Origin: Verrucomicrobiota bacterium
Lineage (GTDB): Bacteria; Verrucomicrobiota; Verrucomicrobiia; Chthoniobacterales; UBA10450
Length of the DNA stretch: 34,801 nt
Reading direction: 5' to 3'
NCBI GenBank assembly: GCA_003218305.1
Contig: QHMY01000044.1
Span: 1 to 34,801 of the forward strand
Within the stretch, counting starts at the first letter, position 1. Every line of letters starts with the position of its first letter. Below, in pieces: positions 15,854 through 23,920 of the stretch. The translations under genes were made by a program, and so were the position numbers. The notes under the pieces are model-generated. The model was not told where the DNA came from and did no database searches. It worked only from the letters and a program-made list of their open reading frames with translations.

Positions 15854-17482
15854 ATGGATTTCCGCCTCGCTATCGATATCGGCGTTCTCCTGCTCTACTT
15901 CGTCGTCATCATCTTCATCGGTCTGCGGATGGGCCGGAAGGACGACAGCCTCGAGGACTTCGCGCTCGGCGGCCGGCGCATTCCTTGGTGGGCGGTATTG
16001 GCTTCCCTGATCGCGGCTGAAACCAGCGCCGGCACCTTTTTCGGAACGCCCGGGGAAGGTTTCAGTCACCGCGATTACACCTATTTGCAGCTCGCGTTTG
16101 GCACGATCATTGGGCGCATTCTCGTCAGCTACATTTTCATCAAGCCCTATTACGACTACAAGGTTTTCTCGATCTACGAATATCTGACCGCGCGCTTCGG
16201 GGTAGCGAGCAAGAATGCGGCTTCCGCGGTTTTCATGATTACCCGCCTGCTCGCTTCCGGCGCGCGGTTGTATGTCGCCGCCATCGCCCTCGCCCTGGCT
16301 TACGAAATGATCAGCGGCGCCCAGCCCAACCAGACCCAGACCCTCTGGATCTATCTCGGCGCCACCATTGCCATCGTCATTCTGACCGCGATCTACACCA
16401 CCTTTGGCGGGATCAAGGCCGTGATTTGGACCGACCTGATTCAAGCTTCGATCATGATCGGAAGCGCGGTCATCGCGCTCGGTTTGTTGTATTCGGCGAT
16501 TCCGGGAGGATGGGATGAAATCGTGCAACGCCGGGGCCCGTTTCAGGTTTCCGACCTCATTGCCACCGGTCTCGATCCAGCCCGGCATGGCTGGGATAAA
16601 ATCAAGGGCATGTTCGAGACGGAATACACGATCTTTGCCGGCCTGATCGGGGCTGTTTTCATCACCATGGGCACTCACGGAACGGATCAGGACATGGTCC
16701 AACGAATGTTGACCGCGCCTGACATCCGCCGGAGCCGCCGGTCGTTGATTCTCTCGGGGCTGGCCGATATCCCGATTGCCTTCACCTTTCTTAGCATTGG
16801 GCTGTTGCTCTGGGTCTATTACCAGGCCCATCCCGATTCGACGCTGCCCAAGAGTCCAAACGAAACCTTCTGCCACTTTATTCTGTATCAAATGCCGGTG
16901 GGACTTCGCGGGTTGCTCCTGGCGGGAATTTTTGCCACGGCCATGGGATCGTTAAGCACCGCCTTGAATGCGCTCGCCACCAGTTTCACCCGGGACTGGT
17001 ACGAACCGTACATCAATCCCGGCGCGACCGACGCGCAAAGCCTGCGCGCGGTCCGATGGGCCACCGTCTGGTTTTCGGTTCTGATGATTATCGTGGCCTC
17101 GACCACGGCCTACCTCGTGATCGTGCATCCCACCATGCGGATCATTCCAATCGTACTGGGCATCTTCGGCTACACCTATGGCTCGTTGCTCGGGGTGTTT
17201 TTCGCGGGCATGCTCACCAAAACGCGCGGGGACGATCGTGGCAACATCCTGGCCATGATCGCCGGCTTTGTCGTCGTCGCGATCCTGAGCGGCCTGCCGA
17301 ACAACGTCGCGAAAATTTTCGGGACGACAGCTTACGAGCAGCCTTCCTGGCTCCCGGTCATGGAATTTCCCTGGTGGATTTTCTTCGGAACGCTCGTCAC
17401 GTTCCTGGTGGCGATCTTGTTCAAGACCAGTCATCAACAACTGGCGATCAATAAGATCGGGGCCGCGGCCTCGCAAAGGTAA
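15854..17482 (+). CDS. Sodium:solute symporter family protein
   Basis: A 542-residue inner-membrane transporter of the SSS family (SGLT/PutP/PanF type), with about 13 spans. The first helix region IDIGVLLLYFVVIIFIGLRM leads into the conserved GGRRIPWWAVLASLIAAETSAG segment, which contributes to the first sodium-binding region. Later come FGGIKAVIWTDLIQ and the motif GTHGTDQDMVQRMLTA, typical of the family around helix 6-7. The substrate (sugar, amino acid or acid) cannot be read from sequence. It is divergent from ogg over a repeat-filled spacer and convergent with aspS over another palindrome. Confidence 0.9.
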   Translation: MDFRLAIDIGVLLLYFVVIIFIGLRMGRKDDSLEDFALGGRRIPWWAVLASLIAAETSAGTFFGTPGEGFSHRDYTYLQLAFGTIIGRILVSYIFIKPYYDYKVFSIYEYLTARFGVASKNAASAVFMITRLLASGARLYVAAIALALAYEMISGAQPNQTQTLWIYLGATIAIVILTAIYTTFGGIKAVIWTDLIQASIMIGSAVIALGLLYSAIPGGWDEIVQRRGPFQVSDLIATGLDPARHGWDKIKGMFETEYTIFAGLIGAVFITMGTHGTDQDMVQRMLTAPDIRRSRRSLILSGLADIPIAFTFLSIGLLLWVYYQAHPDSTLPKSPNETFCHFILYQMPVGLRGLLLAGIFATAMGSLSTALNALATSFTRDWYEPYINPGATDAQSLRAVRWATVWFSVLMIIVASTTAYLVIVHPTMRIIPIVLGIFGYTYGSLLGVFFAGMLTKTRGDDRGNILAMIAGFVVVAILSGLPNNVAKIFGTTAYEQPSWLPVMEFPWWIFFGTLVTFLVAILFKTSHQQLAINKIGAAASQR

Positions 17483-17506
17483 CCGGCCGGCATGCGACTC
17501 TAAGCG

Positions 17507-17627
17507 TGTCATCCCGAGTCGCGCAGACGACGAGGGACCTCGCAACTGCAATTGAACGGTCTCGGCTGGCTGAATGCGTTACTTGCAGTTGCGAGGTCCC
17601 TCGTCGTCTGCGCGACTCGGGATGACA
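17507..17627. repeat. Perfect large inverted repeat, TGTCATCCCGAG family
   Basis: Left arm 17507-17551 and right arm 17583-17627 are exact reverse complements over 45 bases, around a 31-base loop. It is the best preserved member of the family and lies between the convergent symporter and aspS genes. Its transcript would form a very stable hairpin from either strand. Confidence 0.93.
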
Positions 17628-17657
17628 TGCTTTGCGTTGCGCGCCCGGTCGGCGCGG

Positions 17658-19430
17658 CTACGCGTTTTTTTCGCCGGCCAGCTTGATTCCCAGATCGCGG
17701 AGCTGGCGTTGATCGACATCGGCGGGCGATTGCGACATGAGGTCTATCCCGCGATTATTTTTCGGAAAGGCCATCACGTCGCGGATCGATTGTTCGCCGC
17801 AGATGAGCATGACCAATCGGTCGAGGCCGAGGGCGATCCCGCCATGGGGCGGTGCGCCGAGCCTGAAGGCGCGGAGCAAATGCCCGAACATCACCTGCTG
17901 CTCCTCCGCGTTGACGCCAAGGACGCCGAACATCTTCTCCTGCAATTCCGGTTCGTGAATTCGGATGCTGCCACCACCGATCTCGACCCCGTTCAAGACC
18001 ACGTCGTAAGCTTCGGCCCGAACTTCGCCGAACTTCTGCGCGTCCAGCAACGGCACGTCCTCCGTTTTCGGTCGGGTGAAAGGATGGTGCACGGCGTTCC
18101 ATTTGTTGTCTTCCGCACTCCACTGCAGCAACGGGAAATCGGTCACCCAAAGGAAATCGAGCTGCTCGTTGCCCTCGAGGAGTTTTTGATATTCAGCGAT
18201 ACGTAACCGGAGCCGGCCCAGCACTTCGCAGGCTATGTCCCATTTGTCCGCCGCGAACAGGATCAAATCGCCCTCCGCGACTTCCAGTTTCGATTGCAGC
18301 GCCGCCTTTTCCTCGGCGGTAAAAAACTTCACGATTGGTGATTTCCATTCGCCGTTCTCGACCTTGATGAAGGCGAGTCCTTTCGCGCCAAAGTTTTTCG
18401 CGATCTCCGTCAGTTCGTCGCTTTGCCCAATCGTCAGGCTGGCAAAACCCTTGGCATTAATCGCCTTTACGACCCCGCCGGCATCAAGCGCGCCGCGAAA
18501 GACTTTGAAGCTGCTCGACTTGAAATCCTCACCGAAATCAACCAGTTCCATTCGAAAACGGCGGTCCGGTTTGTCGCTGCCGTAACGGCCGACCGCTTCG
18601 CGATACGTCAGACGCTCGAACGGCGTCTTGATCTCGATCTTCCGCGTGGCCTTAAACACGGCGGCCAGCATTCCCTCAGTCAGCGCGAAAATATCATCGG
18701 GCTCGGCAAAGGACGATTCGATGTCGATCTGGGTGAATTCCGGCTGCCGATCCGCGCGAAGGTCTTCGTCCCGGAAACATTTTGCGATCTGAAAATATTT
18801 TTCGACGCCGGCCACCATGAGCAGCTGTTTGTATTGCTGCGGCGCCTGCGGCAGCGCGTAAAACTTCCCGGGGGCAAGCCGGCTTGGGACGAGAAAATCG
18901 CGCGCGCCTTCCGGCGTGCTTTTGGAAAGGATCGGCGTCTCGACTTCGATGTAACCCTGGCCGTCGAGATAGTCGCGGGTCGCTTTAGCGGCTTGGTGAC
19001 GCAGGCGCAGGTTGCGCGCGAACCGCGGCCGGCGCAGATCGAAATAGCGGTAAGTGAGCCGGAGATCTTCGTTGGAAATCTCAGTGTCGAGCGGAAAGGG
19101 CAGATCGGCGGCGCGATTGAGAATCTCTAACTCGCTGGGGAGCAGTTCGATATCGCCCGTGGCCAGCTTTGGATTTCCCGTTCCCGCAACGCGAGGCGCG
19201 ACTTTGCCGGTCACCCGGATGACATCCTCGCTTCGCAACGAATGGGATTGCTTCGCGAGTTCCGCATTTTCCTCCGGCCGGAAGACCACCTGGGTTAAAC
19301 CTTCGCGATCGCGCAGGTCGATAAAAATGACTCCGCCATGATCCCGCGACACATGGACCCAGCCGGCGAGCGTTACCTGCTGGCCGATGTGTCTTTTCCG
19401 CAGTTCGTTGCAGTGATGGGTCCGGTACAT
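17658..19430 (-). CDS. aspS: Aspartate--tRNA ligase (bacterial type)
   Basis: A class II synthetase of 590 residues charging tRNA-Asp. The N-terminal OB fold has GWVHVSRDHGGVIFIDLRDREG; motif 2 is FRDEDLRADRQPEFTQID; motif 3 is GIALGLDRLVML; the bacterial GAD insertion lies between about 280 and 410. The OB fold reads RDHGG, with His where discriminating E. coli-type enzymes have Leu, so it may be non-discriminating and also charge tRNA-Asn. The start at 19430 has a GAGG six bases upstream. It lies eight bases after the hisS stop, and the Shine-Dalgarno overlaps the end of hisS, so the pair is an operon. Confidence 0.95.
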   Translation of the reverse strand: MYRTHHCNELRKRHIGQQVTLAGWVHVSRDHGGVIFIDLRDREGLTQVVFRPEENAELAKQSHSLRSEDVIRVTGKVAPRVAGTGNPKLATGDIELLPSELEILNRAADLPFPLDTEISNEDLRLTYRYFDLRRPRFARNLRLRHQAAKATRDYLDGQGYIEVETPILSKSTPEGARDFLVPSRLAPGKFYALPQAPQQYKQLLMVAGVEKYFQIAKCFRDEDLRADRQPEFTQIDIESSFAEPDDIFALTEGMLAAVFKATRKIEIKTPFERLTYREAVGRYGSDKPDRRFRMELVDFGEDFKSSSFKVFRGALDAGGVVKAINAKGFASLTIGQSDELTEIAKNFGAKGLAFIKVENGEWKSPIVKFFTAEEKAALQSKLEVAEGDLILFAADKWDIACEVLGRLRLRIAEYQKLLEGNEQLDFLWVTDFPLLQWSAEDNKWNAVHHPFTRPKTEDVPLLDAQKFGEVRAEAYDVVLNGVEIGGGSIRIHEPELQEKMFGVLGVNAEEQQVMFGHLLRAFRLGAPPHGGIALGLDRLVMLICGEQSIRDVMAFPKNNRGIDLMSQSPADVDQRQLRDLGIKLAGEKNA

Positions 19431-19438
19431 GAAGGGCC

Positions 19439-20740
19439 TCACTCTGGGCGGGGCGACGAATCTCGCAAGTCAGGAGGCAAGGAGTTTGTCCGGCCGCGAA
19501 GCGTACTCATGGTGGTTGAATCGTTCAGCAACTCCGTTTGCGGAACGAGTTTCTGATCGCCGGTCTTCAGATCTTTAACCTTCACTTGCGGCCATTCGTC
19601 TCCGAAGAGGATCGCGAGCCGGGCGCCAAGTTGTTCGGCGGCCTGAAACTGCTTCCCGACTTTCATGGGCGTTAATGGAAAATCGACCCGATGACCACGA
19701 TCGCGAAGCGATTGGATCTGTGCGAGCGCGTCGGCTCGGCGTTCTTCCTTCGCGATGACAACGTAGATATCGAGATTCTGATGGTCAGCGATGGCCTCCT
19801 CCATCTTCTTTTTGGCCACCGGGGTCTCACCAATCAACTCTCCGAGGACCACGTCGCCCATGGCGAAGCCAAGCGCGGGTAGCGAAACCGCTCCATCGCT
19901 GAGTTGCTGAATCAAATTGTCGTAGCGGCCACCACCGGCAAGCGCGCGCAGCTTCCCACCGCGATCGAACGCCTCGAACACCACCCCGGAGTAGTAGGCC
20001 AGCCCGCGCACGATCCCGAGATCGATCTTCACGAACTCGGCCATGCCCCGGTTTTTGAGCGAAGCCAGGAGCCGGTCCAGTTTTTCGCTTTGGCCGCCTT
20101 CATCGAGAATTTTGAAAATCGGCTCTGCCAGCGGGCCCAGCCGGCTCGCCGTTTTTTCACGAGGTTCGCGCTCGCTCTTGTCGATCGCCTGCAAGATTTC
20201 CTGCCACTGCGCTTCCGGCAGATTGTGCGTTCGAAGGAAATCGATCCAGAATTCGCGGTCGCTGATTCGGACAACAACATCCTCCGCCGTAAATCCAAAC
20301 GCGCGCAGAAGGTCGACGCAAAGCGCAATCAATTCCACATCCGCTTCGACCGAAGCCTCGCCGATGACGTCCGCGTTGAATTGATAATGTTCGCGGAGGC
20401 GGCCGCGTTGCTGTTTTTCGTACCGAAAACATTGCGGGATGGAAAACCACTTGAGCGGTTTCTTGAATTCGCGGTCATGGGCCGCGACGACGCGCGCCAG
20501 AGTAGGCGTCAACTCCGGGCGCATCGCCACTTCGCGGTCGCCTTTGTCGATGAAATTGAAAAGCTGGGCCACAATTTCGGGCCCGCTCTTTTTCGTATAG
20601 AGAGCCGTCGGCTCCAGAACTGGCCCGTCCCACTCCACGAAGCCGTATCGCCGCGCGACTTCTCGCCAGCGTGCGAAGACGTAATTGCGTGTGGCGCAAT
20701 CGTTTGGGAGAAAATCGCGAAAGCCTGGAAGCGGTTGCAT
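19439..20740 (-). CDS. hisS: Histidine--tRNA ligase
   Basis: A class II synthetase of 433 residues charging tRNA-His. It shows PLPGFRDFLP at the N-terminus, motif 2 PQCFRYEKQQRGRLREHYQF, the histidine-binding loop IVRGLAYYSGVVFEAF, then AGGGRYDNL, and a C-terminal anticodon-binding domain (DIYVVIAKEERRADALA onward). The loop reads RGLAYY where E. coli has RGLDYY; the Ala form occurs in several other bacterial lineages. The ATG at 20740 is preceded by GAGGT at good spacing and starts MQPLPGF, so the 22 extra upstream codons are rejected. First gene of hisS - aspS. Confidence 0.95.
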   Translation of the reverse strand: MQPLPGFRDFLPNDCATRNYVFARWREVARRYGFVEWDGPVLEPTALYTKKSGPEIVAQLFNFIDKGDREVAMRPELTPTLARVVAAHDREFKKPLKWFSIPQCFRYEKQQRGRLREHYQFNADVIGEASVEADVELIALCVDLLRAFGFTAEDVVVRISDREFWIDFLRTHNLPEAQWQEILQAIDKSEREPREKTASRLGPLAEPIFKILDEGGQSEKLDRLLASLKNRGMAEFVKIDLGIVRGLAYYSGVVFEAFDRGGKLRALAGGGRYDNLIQQLSDGAVSLPALGFAMGDVVLGELIGETPVAKKKMEEAIADHQNLDIYVVIAKEERRADALAQIQSLRDRGHRVDFPLTPMKVGKQFQAAEQLGARLAILFGDEWPQVKVKDLKTGDQKLVPQTELLNDSTTMSTLRGRTNSLPPDLRDSSPRPE

Positions 20741-20969
20741 GGTTACCTCGGGTCGGGATTTCTTTCCGAGGCGTCGGACTTTCCTATCTGATTCGTCGCC
20801 AAGCAAATGGGTCGAGCGCCTCGGGAGAGCGTCCCAATCAGTTGAAAATCAAGACAGCCATAGTCTCTGCCGTTTACGAAAATCAAGTGCGGTTGAATAA
20901 ACTCCAGCTTCGGGCAGTCGGATGAATGCACGACGGAGAGCATCCGTTTAACCAAAGCAAAGGACAAAC

Positions 20970-21407
20970 ATGAAACAAAACAGATTGATTAAATTAATGG
21001 CAGCCGGAGCCGTCAGCGCAATCGCGCTCACCACAGCTTTCGCGCAAACTTCTACCACCACCAGCACGACCAAGACCGACCCGGTCACGAACTCGTCGAG
21101 CACGACGACCTCCACCGTCACGACGGACGGTTCGGGCACGATCACGTCCTACACGCCGGGCACGGACTATATTTCGTTCCGCACGGAGACGAGTAGCACG
21201 CCGGTGAAGTACTACTACACCAAGAGCACGACCATCGTCGATTCAGACGGAAAGACGGTTGAATGGTCCATGCTCAAGCCCGACATGCCGGTGAAATACA
21301 CCTACGTGAAGGACGGCGATCGCATGGTGGTCAGCAAGATCACGCTGCAGAAGCCGATCTCGACCTACGAGAAGACGACTACGACCACGACTACGACCAA
21401 GCCCTAA
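20970..21407 (+). CDS. Secreted Thr/Ser-rich protein of unknown function
   Basis: A 145-residue protein with a clear signal peptide: MKQNRLIKLM, then a hydrophobic run, likely cut after AFA at residue 25. The mature region starts with a Thr/Ser-rich stretch (about residues 26-60), has a central part with GTDYISFRTETSSTPVKYYY and DSDGKTVEWSMLKPDMPVKY, and ends in an eight-Thr run. AAAGGA lies upstream of the ATG. No family was recognised; the central part could be a small beta-fold domain. A strong terminator follows, so the gene appears to be a single transcription unit. Confidence 0.75.
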   Translation: MKQNRLIKLMAAGAVSAIALTTAFAQTSTTTSTTKTDPVTNSSSTTTSTVTTDGSGTITSYTPGTDYISFRTETSSTPVKYYYTKSTTIVDSDGKTVEWSMLKPDMPVKYTYVKDGDRMVVSKITLQKPISTYEKTTTTTTTTKP

Positions 21408-21418
21408 CGGGCAGTTGT

Positions 21419-21435
21419 AGTTTCGAATCGAAACT
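21419..21435. other. Short hairpin after the Thr-rich gene
   Basis: AGTTTCG (21419-21425) and CGAAACT (21429-21435) form a perfect seven-base stem with a three-base loop, just ahead of the main terminator. It may help stop transcription or protect the 3' end of the message. Confidence 0.45.
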
Positions 21436-21440
21436 GAGAG

Positions 21441-21481
21441 CGCCCGCGGAACGTGTTTCCGCGGGCGTTTCTTTTCTTCTT
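21441..21481 (+). terminator. Rho-independent terminator
   Basis: CGCCCGCGGAA (21441-21451) pairs perfectly with TTCCGCGGGCG (21457-21467) around a five-base loop and is followed by a pyrimidine run rich in T (21468-21481). This is the clearest intrinsic terminator in the window and serves the Thr-rich secreted protein gene. Confidence 0.9.
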
Positions 21482-21484
21482 CAA

Positions 21485-21536
21485 TGTGGGAGCCGCCTTT
21501 GTGCGGCGATTTCGGGACACAAAGGTCCCTCTCACA
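21485..21536. repeat. BIME-like element of two inverted REP units, TGTGGGAG family
   Basis: The 52 bp element starts TGTGGGAG and ends CTCTCACA. Inside are two hairpins: GCCGC-CTTTGT-GCGGC and, on the other strand, GGGAC-CTTTGT-GTCCC. Both hairpins share the loop CTTTGT and both units have a GGAG/GAGAG foot when read outward-in, the layout of paired REP units. It lies between the terminator and the end of galE. Confidence 0.75.
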
Positions 21537-21539
21537 TTT

Positions 21540-22511
21540 TCAATCACCGTAGCCGTTGGGAAATTTCTGGTGCCATTTCCAGGCGCTTTGGATGATCGCT
21601 TCGAGGTTTTGGAATTGCGGGCGCCAGCCCAGCTCTTTCTGAATTTTCTCCGAGGAGGCGATGAGGCGGGGCGGGTCGCCGGGCCGGCGAGGCTTTTCCA
21701 CGACGGGGATTTTATGGCCGGTCACCTTCCGGCAACAATCGATCACTTCGCGCACGCTCGAACCACCGCCGGTGCCCAGATTGTAGAATTCGCTCCTGGG
21801 CGACGCCATGGCCAGAATGTGCGCGCGCGCGAGGTCCAGAATGTGAATGTAATCGCGGATACAAGTACCGTCCGGCGTGTCGTAATCGGTGCCGAAGATT
21901 TCGACCTGGGGGTTTTGCCCCAGCGCGACTTTCAACACATTTGGGATCAGGTGGGTTTCGCAGCGATGTTCTTCGCCAAAATTCTCTGACGCGCCGGCAG
22001 CATTGAAATAGCGGAGCGCCACGAAACGCAAACCGTGAATCTCGCCGTACCAGCGCAGGATTTTCTCGAAGGCCAGTTTCGATTCGCCATACGGATTGAT
22101 CGGACGTTGCGGCAGCGTCTCGTCGATCGGAACTCGTTCGGGCGGGCCAAAAGTCGCGCAGGTCGAAGAAAAGACGAGCTGCTTTGGGCCGGTGGTGACC
22201 ATGGCGTCGAGCAGGTTCAAGCCGTGGCTGATATTGTTCCGAAAATATTTCGAAGGATTTTGCATCGACTCGCCCACCAGCGCGTTGGCGGCAAAGTGCA
22301 TGACCGCCTCGGGTTGGAACGCGGCGAGTGTCGCTTGGATACGATCGCGATCCGCCAGGTCGCCTTCCATGAACTGCGCGCGCGAATCAACCGCCCGCCG
22401 ATGGCCTTCCGACAGATTGTCGAATATGCCGACGGTGTGGCCCTCGTTGAGCAACAACTCGGCGCAAACGCTGCCGATGTAGCCTGCGCCGCCAACCACG
22501 AGAACTTTCAT
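21540..22511 (-). CDS. galE: UDP-glucose 4-epimerase
   Basis: GalE interconverts UDP-glucose and UDP-galactose with bound NAD, supplying sugars for LPS or exopolysaccharide. The 323-residue extended short-chain dehydrogenase has the NAD-binding GGAGYIGS (7-14), HFAANALVGESM, the catalytic Thr in SSTCATFG (T117), and Y141-G-E-S-K145. Later it has ALRYFNAAGA and DGTCIRDYIHILDLARAH, typical for GalE. The ATG at 22511 is followed by KVLVVGGAGYIGS. The frame stays open up to 23120 through the neighbouring lipoprotein gene in a different phase; that extension is coincidental. Confidence 0.93.
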   Translation of the reverse strand: MKVLVVGGAGYIGSVCAELLLNEGHTVGIFDNLSEGHRRAVDSRAQFMEGDLADRDRIQATLAAFQPEAVMHFAANALVGESMQNPSKYFRNNISHGLNLLDAMVTTGPKQLVFSSTCATFGPPERVPIDETLPQRPINPYGESKLAFEKILRWYGEIHGLRFVALRYFNAAGASENFGEEHRCETHLIPNVLKVALGQNPQVEIFGTDYDTPDGTCIRDYIHILDLARAHILAMASPRSEFYNLGTGGGSSVREVIDCCRKVTGHKIPVVEKPRRPGDPPRLIASSEKIQKELGWRPQFQNLEAIIQSAWKWHQKFPNGYGD

Positions 22512-22567
22512 CCGGGAAGTTGGGGCGTTCCCGCGGGGCCTGTCAAAACAAACCGCGCGGGGGGTCG

Positions 22568-23062
22568 TCAGCTCTTGTTGGCTTCGATCCCCGCGATCAT
22601 GCGTCGAACGAGCCCGTTCTTCTTGCGCGGCGCCAGAACCTTGAGGCTCTGTTGCTTCGAGCCCCATTCCAAAATATCGATGTCGACCCGGCGGACGCCC
22701 CATAAACGCATTGCCCGTCGGTTGCTCATGTAGAGATCGATCGTGTTGGTGCCGACCAGCGCGCCGCCATAATCGTCGATGATGTAGCGGTCTTGCGTGC
22801 CGACGATCTGGAACCGTGTCCCGAGCGGAAAACGTGACCAGTCGGCCGCCGCGCTCACGTGCCCCGCACCGGACAAGGTCTTTCCCAGCGCGTTGCGCCC
22901 GCCGCCTCTTTCCGTGTGTGTGTAAGCGGTTGTCCGGACGTTGGTAATGCGGCTTCCGTAAGCAGTGGGCTTTTGCTTGCTGGCTTGCGGGGTGGGGGTT
23001 TCGCAACTGGCGATCAGGCAGGCCAGCGCGCCGATACCGGCAAATTTGAGATAGGTCGACAT
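22568..23062 (-). CDS. Lipoprotein with a C-terminal 3D (double-psi beta-barrel) domain
   Basis: A 164-residue protein with a lipobox LIASC and the lipidated Cys at residue 20. After a short linker comes RTTAYTHTERGGG, then ADWSRFPLGTRFQIVG and YIIDDYGGALVGTNTIDLYM. These fit the 3D domain, named for three Asp residues (here D74, D97 and D109), which is found in MltA-type lytic transglycosylases and Rpf/YocH-like wall proteins. A role in peptidoglycan turnover at the outer membrane is likely, though no separate transglycosylase domain is present. It lies 56 bp upstream of galE on the same strand. Confidence 0.8.
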   Translation of the reverse strand: MSTYLKFAGIGALACLIASCETPTPQASKQKPTAYGSRITNVRTTAYTHTERGGGRNALGKTLSGAGHVSAAADWSRFPLGTRFQIVGTQDRYIIDDYGGALVGTNTIDLYMSNRRAMRLWGVRRVDIDILEWGSKQQSLKVLAPRKKNGLVRRMIAGIEANKS

Positions 23063-23136
23063 CAGCGCTGAAACCGGTCATTACCGATTGAAGGCAGGGG
23101 TGGCAAGCGATAATTTGCACGGCCCGCTGGCTTTAT

Positions 23137-23793
23137 ATGTCGTCACTCCGTGCCAACCAGGCGCTTGTCGCCGACGAAATCCTGCTCGATGGCCGGCTTG
23201 CGCTCTTTCATCAACGGGAGCGCTGGCTTGCGGTGGCGGACCTGCATTTCGGCTATGAATTGAGCCAGCGCGCGGCGGGCCGGCTGGTGCCGATGTGGGG
23301 AATGGCGTCGATCGCCGAGCGTTTGCTCCAGTTAGTTGCCGAATATCGGCCGAGCCGTCTGGTCATTCTGGGCGATTTGGTGCACGACAAGACGGCAGCC
23401 GGGGCAGCAGGTGAATTGCTTGAAAGGATCCGGGCTTTTTGCGAACCGATCGTTGTGGTCGGAAACCACGATCGGCAACTGCGCGGCCAGGTCGAGATGT
23501 TCGAATCATGGGAAACCGAGCGTTTCTATTTTCACCATGGTCATTGCCTGGCCGAGGCGGAGGCGCGAATCCAGGTCATCGGCCATCATCATCCCGCGGG
23601 GACAATCAGGGATGGAGCGGGACTTCGGTTAAAATGTCCGGCTTTCGTTCAGCAATCGCGTTGCTGGATCATGCCGGCGTTTTCCCCCTGGTCGAGCGGA
23701 ACGAGCTGGTCGCAGGACGAACAGAGCCGGGTCTGGCTTTGCACGCCGGAGCGTGTCTTGCGGTTGCCAGAAAGCGAACCCGCGCCGATTTAG
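23137..23793 (+). CDS. pdeM: PdeM-like metallophosphoesterase (ligase-associated DNA damage response type)
   Basis: A 218-residue calcineurin-fold phosphoesterase with every metal-binding motif in order: D35-L-H37 (VADLHFG), G79-D80-LVHDK, G109-N-H-D112, H134-G-H136 and G149-H-H-H-P153. The N-terminal DEILLDGRLALFHQRERWLAVADLHFG matches the family annotated as ligase-associated DNA damage response endonuclease PdeM. Such genes often accompany a DNA ligase and an Lhr-type helicase; neither is in the window, so this copy is isolated and the symbol rests on sequence pattern only. Convergent with mscL over a palindromic element. Confidence 0.8.
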   Translation: MSSLRANQALVADEILLDGRLALFHQRERWLAVADLHFGYELSQRAAGRLVPMWGMASIAERLLQLVAEYRPSRLVILGDLVHDKTAAGAAGELLERIRAFCEPIVVVGNHDRQLRGQVEMFESWETERFYFHHGHCLAEAEARIQVIGHHHPAGTIRDGAGLRLKCPAFVQQSRCWIMPAFSPWSSGTSWSQDEQSRVWLCTPERVLRLPESEPAPI

Positions 23794-23822
23794 GGCTTGA
23801 TCAATAAGACGAGTGGATACGC

Positions 23823-23912
23823 TGTCATCCCGAGCGTAGCGAAGCGAAGTCGAGGGACCCCGCCGCACCGCGAGACGCTCATCGGGGTCCCTCGACTTCG
23901 CTCGGGATGACA
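23823..23912. repeat. Large inverted repeat, TGTCATCCCGAG family
   Basis: A 90 bp element with a right arm of 30 bases (23883-23912) matching the left arm (from 23823), except for a ten-base insertion, TAGCGAAGCG, in the left arm that looks like a local duplication. It lies in the convergent gap between the phosphoesterase gene and mscL. Confidence 0.88.
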
Positions 23913-23920
23913 GCCTGGCT

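Noticed and set aside
22512-23120. A long open frame that would fuse galE to upstream sequence
   Set aside because: It overlaps the 3D-domain lipoprotein gene in another phase and is Arg/His-rich nonsense; GalE begins naturally at MKVLVVGGAGYIGS.
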